Positions 1 through 5,361 of a DNA stretch of 5,361 bases are shown here, in pieces. The notes below the pieces were generated by a model. That model was not told the DNA's origin and ran no database searches. It saw nothing but the letters and a program-made list of their open reading frames with translations. The DNA is from Caldilinea sp. (GTDB taxonomy: Bacteria; Chloroflexota; Anaerolineae; Caldilineales; Caldilineaceae), in NCBI GenBank assembly GCA_026389955.1, contig JAPLGY010000526.1:1-5361 (forward strand), in the 5' to 3' direction. How positions within the stretch are numbered: the stretch's first letter is position 1; the number at the start of each line of letters is the position of its first letter. A program made the translations under genes and the position numbers.

Positions 1-250
1 CCTCCTGCAGGCCGGTGCCGGAGGCAACAACTGTGAAGACTCGTGTTTTTGTGAAGAAGAGCTGGCGCAACTGTGCCTCGCACCTGGCAAAGAGCGCTTC
101 GAATTCGTCGCTGCGGTGGCCGATCATCGGGGCGGTCTGGGCAGCCAGCACTTCGGCCGCCACATCGGTCGGGCCAGGGATGAAGAGGCGCTGCCGGTGG
201 GCTGGAATTGCCGCAGCGTCGACAACAGGCTCGCAAAGCAGTTGAGGCAT
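1..250 (-). CDS. Class V PLP-dependent aminotransferase, N-terminal part (cut by window edge)
   Basis: The reverse strand is open from an ATG at 250-248 to the window edge, giving 83 complete codons without a stop; the rest of the gene lies off the left side. The protein has the start of a fold-type I, class V aminotransferase (alanine/serine-glyoxylate aminotransferase-like). Residues 22-28 read LFIPGPT, the usual opening strand and PGP(T) turn; 42-50 hold the conserved MIGHRSDEF segment; 74-80 read VVASGTG, whose SGT normally contacts the PLP phosphate. The catalytic lysine would lie beyond the window. Such enzymes move an amino group between an amino acid (alanine, serine, aspartate or phosphoserine) and a keto acid such as glyoxylate or pyruvate in the cytoplasm; the substrate cannot be told from this fragment. 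An AGAAAGG Shine-Dalgarno-like stretch ends 10 nt before the ATG. The gene is divergent from the lipoprotein gene. Family assignment is firm; the exact enzyme is not. Confidence 0.88.
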   Translation of the reverse strand, partial: MPQLLCEPVVDAAAIPAHRQRLFIPGPTDVAAEVLAAQTAPMIGHRSDEFEALFARCEAQLRQLFFTKTRVFTVVASGTGLQE

Positions 251-284
251 GGCATTGCAACCTTTCTGGTTGGCAGTTCAAAAC

Positions 285-332
285 GCTTTCATGGGGAGGG
301 CCGCCGCAGCAGGCGGACCTCCCTGTGAAAGC
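285..332. repeat. Long imperfect palindrome / hairpin in the divergent intergenic region
   Basis: Bases 285-305 pair with 312-332 around a 6-nt loop (306-311, gcagca). Of 21 positions, 18 are Watson-Crick pairs, two (292/325 and 293/324) become G-U wobbles only in plus-strand RNA, and one (300/317, G/A) is a mismatch. The inner part is very GC-rich (GGGAGG-CCGCC against GGCGG-CCTCCC). On the minus strand the arm is followed by GTTTTG, a weak terminator-like T run; on the plus strand no T run follows. It lies 34 bp upstream of the aminotransferase start, inside that gene's probable leader. It could be a leader attenuator, an interspersed REP-like palindrome, or part of a small RNA. Only the structure is seen; the role is not known. 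Confidence 0.7.
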
Positions 333-418
333 CATTGTGCCACTGTCCAGGGTCGAGATGCAAAAATCTGTGCCCCAGAGAGCGTTTGCTGCCGCGCTGC
401 GGGGTGAAGCGATGGGGT

Positions 419-447
419 TTGGCGGCTCTGACAGCCTGTGTTATACT
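419..447 (+). promoter_or_regulatory. Sigma70-type promoter for the lipoprotein gene
   Basis: A -35 hexamer TTGGCG (419-424, four of six consensus bases) is separated by exactly 17 bp from a -10 hexamer TATACT (442-447, five of six). TG at 439-440, one base before the -10, makes an extended -10. Transcription should start near 453-455, giving a leader of roughly 70 nt before the ATG at 527. It is the best rightward promoter I see in the gap between the divergent genes. The call rests on sequence match only. Confidence 0.6.
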
Positions 448-459
448 GACAACACAAGG
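435..459. promoter_or_regulatory. Dyad over the -10 box and predicted transcription start (possible operator)
   Basis: TGTGTT at 437-442 is mirrored by AACACA at 451-456 with an 8-nt centre. The symmetry extends to CC (435-436) and GG (458-459) if A457 is left unpaired. The dyad covers the -10 hexamer and the likely +1 site, where a bound repressor would block RNA polymerase. No regulator gene lies in the window and the half-sites are only 6 bp, so chance symmetry is quite possible. Confidence 0.3.
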
Positions 460-526
460 TAATTGGGCAGAATGGTGGCTTGAAAGCGCGAAGCACTGGC
501 ACTCCCCCAGAGGCGCTGGCTGGCAC

Positions 527-1996
527 ATGATCAGAAAGATCAAAGCAAGGTTGATGGGTTCAGATGGGTTTTTCCATTGCAGATGGATCGTAGGCTTCCT
601 GTTGGTTGCTCTGGGAGCGGCCGGCTGCGTTGCGACGATTTCTCCGGCGACCCCTACGCTGTTGCCTGACAGCGTGCAGCCTGGGGAGACCCCGAGCCCA
701 CCGTCTGCTCCCCCGATCGTCGAGGTTGAGGTAACGCGGATTGTCTACCGTGAGACAGTGGTGACGCCGACGCCTGTTCCGCCCCAGCCGTGTGGTGCGC
801 AGGAACTGGCTGGCGTAGAAGAAGTGGTGGTCGGGGTGTTGTTGCCCCTGTCGGTTCCTGCGTTCTGGATGCGGTCGACCAGCATGCAGGCTGGGCTCAA
901 TCTGGCTGTGGAGCGGCTCAGCCCCGAAGGAATTGGTGGAAAGCCGCTGCGGTTGGCTCTCTACGATGGTGCCGACGACCCGCTGCGGTCCGTGCAGTTG
1001 GCAGAACAGCTGATCGTCGAGGCATGTGCTGGGGCGCTGATCGTGGGGTTGGGGGACAGCGCAACGTCGGCTGTTGCAGGGGTGGCAGAGCGCTACAGGG
1101 TGCCGATGGTGGTGCTGGAGGCAGCGGCACCTTCCTTGACAGCCAGCCAGCCAGCCAGCCTGTTTCGTATTGCGCCAGACACAACGATGGTGGCTGCCAT
1201 GCCCTCTCAGTGGCTGGCAGAGGTAGGGGACTACAACCAGGATGGCCGTCTGCTTGCTGTTGTGATCGCTGAAAATTCGGCAGCGGGTGACCACTTTGTG
1301 GAGCAAAGCCGTCAAGGGTTTGCAGACCATGCGATCGAGGCGGTGGTGCATCGAGTTGATCTGCCGATGATAGACTTTTCTCCTGAAATTGCCCGTCTGC
1401 TGGCGATGCCTGCTGTGCCCGATGCTGTTTTTATTGCGCTCTGGGGGGATGGTGCACTGGCGTTGCACACACAACTGTTTGACGCTGGCATTCGCCCGGA
1501 GACAGGAACCTTGCTGGTCAACCACAGTCGGCGGGCGCTGGACCCGGGGCAATTTGGCCTGCGCAGCGTGCTGCCTGCGGGCAGCATTGTGGTGCGGCGG
1601 GGGCCCTGGCCGTCGAACGCCACTGTGATGGGACAAGAATTGTTCGAGCGCTACCGTCAAAGTGGATTGGGCTGGCCTGAGCTGGCGGTTTTTTTGGCGC
1701 ACGATGCGCTGCTGCTGGTTGCAGATGCTATCCAGCGTTCGGGGGCTGTGCGTGGCCCCGAATTGGTTGGGGCGTTGGAGTCGAGCGACCTCGAACTGGC
1801 GGCCGGCCGCTACACCTTTCCATACGGTTCCAAACGTCCCCCCGAGGCGCTGCAGATGCCAGCTGCTGCCTGGCATCAGTGGCTGGAGGTGCCTCTTCTT
1901 TACCTGATGTATACGGTCGACGGGCAGGAGCCTGCTCTGCTTCCGGTCGTATGGCCCCCTGCGTACCGCACCTCAGCGGCGCCAGTAGGCGGGTGA
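527..1996 (+). CDS. Leu/Ile/Val-binding-type (type 1 periplasmic-binding fold) lipoprotein
   Basis: A predicted 489-aa surface lipoprotein. The N-terminus has basic residues (MIRKIKAR), a hydrophobic stretch (IVGFLLVALG) and a relaxed lipobox AAGC with the lipid-attachment cysteine at residue 34. A Pro/Thr/Ser-rich tether follows (about 35-88), including VEVTRIVYRETVVTP near 67-81. The binding domain starts near residue 97 (VEEVVVGVLLPLS) and runs to the end. Family-like landmarks are GLGDSATS (174-181), the VPMVV...AAAPSLT segment (192-205), SLFRIAPD (211-218) and HDALLLVADAIQRSG (392-406). Relatives bind branched-chain amino acids, amides or similar small ligands for ABC importers or as sensors; the ligand here is unknown. 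No permease or ATPase gene is adjacent, so its partner lies elsewhere or it is a sensor. The start is uncertain: ATG 527 gives a basic n-region but has a distant AGAGG (13 nt); ATG 554 has AAGG only 3 nt away and would give 480 aa. The open frame extends back to a TTG at 335, upstream of the promoter, which I reject. The 3' end overlaps trkH. Confidence 0.82.
   Translation: MIRKIKARLMGSDGFFHCRWIVGFLLVALGAAGCVATISPATPTLLPDSVQPGETPSPPSAPPIVEVEVTRIVYRETVVTPTPVPPQPCGAQELAGVEEVVVGVLLPLSVPAFWMRSTSMQAGLNLAVERLSPEGIGGKPLRLALYDGADDPLRSVQLAEQLIVEACAGALIVGLGDSATSAVAGVAERYRVPMVVLEAAAPSLTASQPASLFRIAPDTTMVAAMPSQWLAEVGDYNQDGRLLAVVIAENSAAGDHFVEQSRQGFADHAIEAVVHRVDLPMIDFSPEIARLLAMPAVPDAVFIALWGDGALALHTQLFDAGIRPETGTLLVNHSRRALDPGQFGLRSVLPAGSIVVRRGPWPSNATVMGQELFERYRQSGLGWPELAVFLAHDALLLVADAIQRSGAVRGPELVGALESSDLELAAGRYTFPYGSKRPPEALQMPAAAWHQWLEVPLLYLMYTVDGQEPALLPVVWPPAYRTSAAPVGG
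1141..1160 (+). repeat. Five tandem AGCC tetranucleotides inside the lipoprotein gene
   Basis: Five perfect AGCC units lie in the coding frame and encode part of the TASQPAS segment (about residues 205-211), a loop between two conserved strands of the binding domain. Because the unit is not a multiple of three, gain or loss of one copy would shift the frame. Five copies is short for a proven contingency locus. Confidence 0.9.
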
Positions 1997-3412
1997 AAAC
2001 AGGATCAGCAAGCTGAAAAACTCCAGCCTCCCCAACAGCATACAGCCCATCAACACCCATTTGGCGGCCGGCTCCAGCCAGCCGTAGTTGTCGAAGGGGC
2101 CGAGGGCATTCATTCCTGGGCCGACACCGCTGAGCGTTGAGACCACTGCGCTCAGGCTGCTGACCCAGTCGACCCCTGTGGCTGTCAGCAACAGGGTTCC
2201 TGCAAACAGCCCGACCCCATAGATCCCGACGAAGCCCAGCACTTCGGTGACCACATTGGCAGGGACTGCTTGTTTGCGAAGGCGGATCGGTGCCACTGCC
2301 TGAGGGTGGAGCAGGCGGGTGAATTCGCTGGCCAGATGTTTGAAGAGCAGGTAGACGCGAATTACCTTGAGCCCGCCGGCGGTCGAGCCGGCGCTGCCGC
2401 CGATCATCATGGCCAACAGCAGGACAAACTGGGCATTGGCTGTCCAGCCCTCATAGTCGGCGAGGCCAAAGCCAGTGGTCGTATGCAGCGAGGTTACCAT
2501 AAAAAGTGACTCGCGCACTGCTTGTCCTTTGTCGTCGTAAAGGTGCCAGGCTCCAAAGAGCACGCAGAGGGTGGCGGCCAGAATGCTGCCCAGAAAGAGG
2601 TGAAACTCGCGGTCTTGCCAGTAGGAACGCAGGTGGCCGGTGGCGAAGCGGAAGTGGAGGGCAAAGTTGGTGCCGGCCGCCAGCATGAACAAAATGACCA
2701 CCCATTCGATGTAGCTGCTTTGGTAGTGGGCAATGCTGGCGTTGCGCGGGGAGAAACCGCCGCTTGCCACGGTGCCGAAGGAGGTGCAGAGCGCGTCGAA
2801 AAGGTGCATCCCTCCGAGGAGCAACAGGAGGGTCTGGAGGAGGGTGAGGGCAATGTAGACTCCGCACAGAATTTTGGCGGTTTCGGCGATGCGGGGGGTC
2901 AATTTGTCGGCGGTAGGGCCAGCGGCTTCGACTTTGTAAAGCTGCATGCCGCCGACACCGAGCAGGGGAAGGATGGTCAACGACATGACCACGATCCCGA
3001 TCCCGCCGATCCAGTGGGTCATGCTGCGCCAAAAAAGCACGCCATGGGGCAACGCTTCGATGTCGGCCAGGATGGAGGCACCGGTTGTGGTGAAGCCAGA
3101 GACTGTCTCGAAGAGTGCGTCGGTCAGGTTGGGGATCGAACCGGTCAGCCAGTAGGGGAGTGCTCCGAAGCTGGAAAAAAGCAGCCAGGCAAACGAGACC
3201 ACGGCAAAGCCTTCGCGCAGACGCAACTGCTCGTTCAGGTCTGTGAAACGCAGGAGGGCAACTCCGGCGGCGGCAGTGATGCCTGCGCTGAGCAGGAGCT
3301 GTGGCCAGCTTTTTTCGCCGTAGTAGAACGCCCAGGGCACAGAGGGCAACATAAAAAAAGCACAAAACAGCAGCAGATATCCTTGGAGATGGAGCACACT
3401 TCGTACGCGCAT
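1973..3412 (-). CDS. trkH: TrkH potassium uptake membrane subunit
   Basis: A 479-aa integral membrane protein of the TrkH/KtrB/HKT superfamily that carries K+ into the cell as a dimer with TrkA. The four pseudo-repeat P-loops with their selectivity-filter glycines are all present: SGFTTTGAS (105-113), SFGTVASGGF (211-220), SLHTTTGFG (308-316) and STLSGVGPG (425-433). Other family landmarks are HWIGGIGIVV (133-142) and GGSAGSTAGGLK (338-349), with strongly hydrophobic helices between them. Length is normal for TrkH. I chose ATG 3412 because AGGA (3424-3421 on the minus strand) sits 8 nt before it and MRVRSVLHLQGYLLLF makes a sensible cytoplasmic start. A TTG 26 codons upstream (3490) would overlap trkA and add a non-hydrophobic tail, so it is unlikely. 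It follows trkA after 31 nt, presumably in one transcript. Its last 24 bp overlap the 3' end of the convergent lipoprotein gene. No damaged motif is seen. Confidence 0.95.
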   Translation of the reverse strand: MRVRSVLHLQGYLLLFCAFFMLPSVPWAFYYGEKSWPQLLLSAGITAAAGVALLRFTDLNEQLRLREGFAVVSFAWLLFSSFGALPYWLTGSIPNLTDALFETVSGFTTTGASILADIEALPHGVLFWRSMTHWIGGIGIVVMSLTILPLLGVGGMQLYKVEAAGPTADKLTPRIAETAKILCGVYIALTLLQTLLLLLGGMHLFDALCTSFGTVASGGFSPRNASIAHYQSSYIEWVVILFMLAAGTNFALHFRFATGHLRSYWQDREFHLFLGSILAATLCVLFGAWHLYDDKGQAVRESLFMVTSLHTTTGFGLADYEGWTANAQFVLLLAMMIGGSAGSTAGGLKVIRVYLLFKHLASEFTRLLHPQAVAPIRLRKQAVPANVVTEVLGFVGIYGVGLFAGTLLLTATGVDWVSSLSAVVSTLSGVGPGMNALGPFDNYGWLEPAAKWVLMGCMLLGRLEFFSLLILFSPAYWRR

Positions 3413-3420
3413 CGCTTTTG

Positions 3421-3424
3421 TCCT
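3421..3424 (-). promoter_or_regulatory. Ribosome binding site deciding the trkH start
   Basis: On the minus strand AGGA (within ACAGGA) lies 8 nt upstream of ATG 3412. It supports this start over the in-frame TTG at 3490 and over an out-of-frame ATG (3444) that overlaps the trkA stop codon. Confidence 0.65.
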
Positions 3425-3443
3425 GTAGTCGCTCTGCGGGCCA

Positions 3444-4787
3444 TCAACTGAACAGTCGGTCGATTTCGGGCAGGGCAGAGGGCAGGGCAAACATCACCGT
3501 GCGGTCGCCGGGCTGGACGACGGTCTCTCCGTTTGGAATCAGCAGTGTTCCGTTGCGCAGGATGGCGCCGACCACAGCGGAGTGGGGAAACCGGGTCTCG
3601 CGCAGTGTCTTGCGGGTGATGCGTGCGCCTTCTCTGGCAATGTACTCGATCATCTGGCCTTCGATGCCGGGCAGGTTGGCGATCGCTGCGACCTGGCGAT
3701 GCTGGATGAACTGTTGGACCGCGTTGACTGTGAGCATTTGTTTGCTGATCACGGTGTTGAGCCCGATGGTGGGGAGGATCGGCAGATAGGCGACCCGGTT
3801 GACGAGGGCGATCGGCCTGGGCACGTCGTGTTGGATCGCCAGCAGGGTGGCGATGATGTTGTTTTCATCGTCGCCGGTGACTGCGACAAAGGCATCCATC
3901 TCGTCGATGTCTTCGGCCTGCAACAGATCGAGGTCGGTGCCGTCTCCGTGGATAACCAGGGCACCGGGCAGGTTTTCAGCGAGTCGTTGGGCACGCAGGT
4001 AGTCGTGTTCGATAATTTTGACGTGGGTGGTGCCAGCCATTGCCTCGGCGATGAAGCGGGCGACCATGCCGCCGCCCATGAGCATGACTTTGCCGATGCG
4101 TTGTTTTTTGCGTTTACCGGCCAGCCCAAAAAATTCTTTTGCATATTCTGGGGCGCAGACGGCAAAAAGCAGGTCGCCGGCATAGAGGCGGTCGCTGCCT
4201 TTGGGGACGATCGTCTCGTGGTTGCGTTCGACGGCCACGACCTGGACCGGCGGGTGGCCATAGCGAGCGCCGAGCTCGGCGAGCGAAGGGCCGATCAGCG
4301 GCGAATTGGCCTCCAAGATCAGACCGATGACTTCGATTTTTCCTTTTTCAAGATCCAGCACGTGGGTTGCCGACGATTCTTGCAGCAGCCGCAAAATGGC
4401 ATTGGCCGCCTCGCGTTCGGGGTGAATGATGTGGTCGACGCCGAGCTGCTCCGTGGTCAGGGGAAAGTCGGGTTCGGTGAATTCGCCGTTGCGCACCCGT
4501 GCGATCGTGACCTCGACACCGCTGGCCTTGGCCAGTCGGCAGGCCATCAGATTGGCATCGTCGTTGTCGGTGACAGCAGCCAGCACGTCGGTCTCGCGGA
4601 TCCCTGCCTGGAGCAGCACGCGGTAGCTGTCTCCCTGTCCCTCGACCGCCAGCCCGTCAAGCTGATCTGCTGCGCGGCGCACTTTGTCGGGATTGGCGTC
4701 GATGACGGTGATGTCGTGGTGGTCGCGTGAAAGGCGTCGCCCCAGTTGAAAACCGACGTCACCTGCTCCGACAATGATGATTCGCAT
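3444..4787 (-). CDS. trkA: TrkA potassium uptake regulatory subunit (NAD(H)/nucleotide-binding)
   Basis: A 447-aa cytoplasmic protein with the tandem RCK layout of TrkA: RCK_N, RCK_C, RCK_N, RCK_C. The first Rossmann domain has GAGDVG (7-12), an acidic D30 at the end of the second strand and GQGDS (50-54). The first RCK_C domain covers about 141-222. A basic linker KRKKQR (225-230) leads to the second Rossmann domain with GGGMVA (238-243), E260 and HGDGTD (280-285). The second RCK_C domain covers about 366-447 (LIPNGETVVQPGD near 416-428). TrkA rings bind NAD(H) and adenine nucleotides and gate TrkH, so the adjacent trkH is the expected partner. Length is close to the usual 450-460 aa. In the second GxGxxG motif the last glycine is alanine, which may weaken nucleotide binding there. 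ATG 4787 is preceded by AAAGGG at 9 nt, and it starts 6 nt after the typA stop. Confidence 0.95.
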   Translation of the reverse strand: MRIIIVGAGDVGFQLGRRLSRDHHDITVIDANPDKVRRAADQLDGLAVEGQGDSYRVLLQAGIRETDVLAAVTDNDDANLMACRLAKASGVEVTIARVRNGEFTEPDFPLTTEQLGVDHIIHPEREAANAILRLLQESSATHVLDLEKGKIEVIGLILEANSPLIGPSLAELGARYGHPPVQVVAVERNHETIVPKGSDRLYAGDLLFAVCAPEYAKEFFGLAGKRKKQRIGKVMLMGGGMVARFIAEAMAGTTHVKIIEHDYLRAQRLAENLPGALVIHGDGTDLDLLQAEDIDEMDAFVAVTGDDENNIIATLLAIQHDVPRPIALVNRVAYLPILPTIGLNTVISKQMLTVNAVQQFIQHRQVAAIANLPGIEGQMIEYIAREGARITRKTLRETRFPHSAVVGAILRNGTLLIPNGETVVQPGDRTVMFALPSALPEIDRLFS

Positions 4788-4793
4788 GGGGCG

Positions 4794-5361
4794 TTACCCT
4801 TTCTGTGCCCGGCGGATGCGTTGGCGTTGTTCGTGGTTGAGCATTTTTTTGCGGATACGCAGCGACAGCGGAGTGACTTCCAGCAGATCGTCGTTGTCCA
4901 GGAATTGAATGGCATCGTCGAGGGAAAGCTCGCGGGTGACGTTGAGCATCTCGTTCAGCCCAGAGGGTTTTTCGCGGAAGTTGGTCAGCTGTTTGGCTTT
5001 GCAGACGTTGACGACCAGTTCTTCCTCACGGATATGCTGACCGACTACCTGGCCGGCATAGACTGGATCTCCGGGTTTCACAACAAAAGCGCCCCGCTGT
5101 TGAAGGTTGGTCAGCGCGTAACTGCTGACTGTGCCGGGTTCGAGGGCGATCAGTTTGCCGCTGTTGGGGAGTTCGATGTCGCCTGTGTAGGGCTCATAGC
5201 CATGAAAGAGCGTATGGAAGATGCCGGTGCCGCGGGTGGCGGTCAGAAAAGGCTGACGGAAACCGAGCAGCCCGCGTGTGGGGGCCAGGTAGGTGCCATA
5301 GACAGTTCCATCTTCGCCGTAGTGGATCGTCTGCATCCGTGCCCGGCGGCGGCCCAGCATT
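4794..5361 (-). CDS. typA: TypA/BipA ribosome-associated GTPase, C-terminal part (5' end off window)
   Basis: The minus-strand frame is open from the right edge to a TAA at 4796-4794, giving the last 188 complete codons of a protein that normally has about 600 residues. The fragment matches the BipA C-terminus: LGRRR followed by PTRGLLGFR and ATRGTG, then FHGYEPYTGDIE, the specific C-terminal domain with TNLQQRGAFVV, QVVGQHIREEELVVNVCKAKQLTNFR, and the DDLLEVTPLSLRIRKK tail. The GTP-binding domain (G1-G5) would lie upstream, off the window. The M encoded at 5360-5358 is internal, not a start. TypA is an EF-G-like translational GTPase that acts on the 70S/50S ribosome, linked to ribosome assembly at low temperature and stress adaptation. 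It is the upstream member of a run with trkA and trkH. Nothing in the visible part looks damaged. Confidence 0.95.
   Translation of the reverse strand, partial: MLGRRRARMQTIHYGEDGTVYGTYLAPTRGLLGFRQPFLTATRGTGIFHTLFHGYEPYTGDIELPNSGKLIALEPGTVSSYALTNLQQRGAFVVKPGDPVYAGQVVGQHIREEELVVNVCKAKQLTNFREKPSGLNEMLNVTRELSLDDAIQFLDNDDLLEVTPLSLRIRKKMLNHEQRQRIRRAQKG
4797..4802 (-). promoter_or_regulatory. trkA ribosome binding site adjoining the typA stop codon
   Basis: On the minus strand AAAGGG lies 9 nt before trkA ATG 4787. It falls within the last typA codons, directly before the TAA stop. This fits translational coupling of trkA to typA. Confidence 0.6.

Noticed and set aside
335..526. Upstream extension of the lipoprotein reading frame to a TTG at 335
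   Set aside because: It would place 64 extra residues before the signal peptide and begin translation upstream of the strong promoter at 419-447; the lipobox position then makes no sense.
496..526. Direct repeat CTGGCAC at 496-502 and 520-526 just before the lipoprotein ATG
   Set aside because: Seven bases repeated once in GC-rich DNA is expected by chance, and no regulator or matching sites are visible.
560..1876. Long open frame (438 codons) antisense to the lipoprotein gene
   Set aside because: Its translation is rich in His, Arg, Gln and Pro without any domain pattern, which is typical for the shadow of a GC-rich gene; the plus strand has clear lipobox and binding-domain motifs.
2005..2016. 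Small stem TCAG-CAAG-CTGA followed by AAAAAC after the lipoprotein stop as a terminator
   Set aside because: The stem has only 4 bp, lacks a T run on the plus strand, and lies in the trkH coding sequence.
3235..3444. ATG overlapping the trkA stop codon (ATGA-type overlap) opening a 69-codon frame
   Set aside because: The frame runs antiphase through the start of trkH and encodes a low-complexity Cys-rich sequence; TrkH itself uses another frame with its own ribosome binding site.
2522..3451. Long open frame antisense to trkH (309 codons)
   Set aside because: The Gly/Glu/Gln-rich product has no recognisable fold and lies fully opposite a TrkH with all four selectivity-filter segments.
3413..3490. 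TTG start 26 codons upstream for trkH
   Set aside because: It overlaps the trkA coding region, adds a Pro/Cys-rich tail not typical of TrkH, and ignores the well-placed AGGA before ATG 3412.
3582..4730. Long open frame antisense to trkA (382 codons)
   Set aside because: It is the complement of a complete, canonical TrkA; the Asp/Gly/Phe-rich translation follows from the opposite strand's codon usage.

Overview
The window looks like ordinary chromosomal DNA of a fairly GC-rich bacterium. The best taxonomic clue is the lipoprotein in the left half. Just after its lipid-attachment cysteine it carries a Pro/Thr-rich linker with a 'VEVTRIVYRETVVTPTP' segment, a style I associate with extracytoplasmic lipoproteins of Chloroflexota (Anaerolineae/Caldilineae-like). 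This is recognition from memory, not a database result, so treat the phylum as a moderate-confidence inference.

Layout, left to right: (1) bases 1-250, minus strand: the first 83 codons of a class V PLP-dependent aminotransferase, cut by the window edge. (2) Bases 251-526: a divergent intergenic region with no convincing gene. It holds a long imperfect palindrome (285-332) and a good sigma70-type promoter reading rightward (-35 at 419-424, extended -10 at 439-447), with a small dyad across the -10 and the predicted start of transcription. (3) Bases 527-1996, plus strand: a lipoprotein with a type 1 periplasmic-binding fold of the Leu/Ile/Val-binding family. (4) Bases 1973-5361, minus strand: a tight gene run, transcribed right to left, of typA (3' part only), trkA and trkH. 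The lipoprotein gene and trkH converge and overlap by 24 bp at their 3' ends.

Functionally, TrkH (membrane channel/transporter) and TrkA (cytoplasmic NAD(H)/nucleotide-gated RCK regulator) should form one potassium-uptake complex. Close spacing (6 nt from typA to trkA, 31 nt from trkA to trkH) suggests co-transcription with the ribosome-associated GTPase TypA/BipA. The lipoprotein is an orphan here, since no ABC permease or ATPase gene is visible next to it. I found no rRNA, tRNA, CRISPR array, insertion sequence or phage gene, and no sign of an undescribed multi-gene system. The second-look items are mostly regulatory or structural: the palindrome, the promoter dyad, the 3' overlap, a short tandem repeat inside the lipoprotein gene, and the typA-trkAH linkage.
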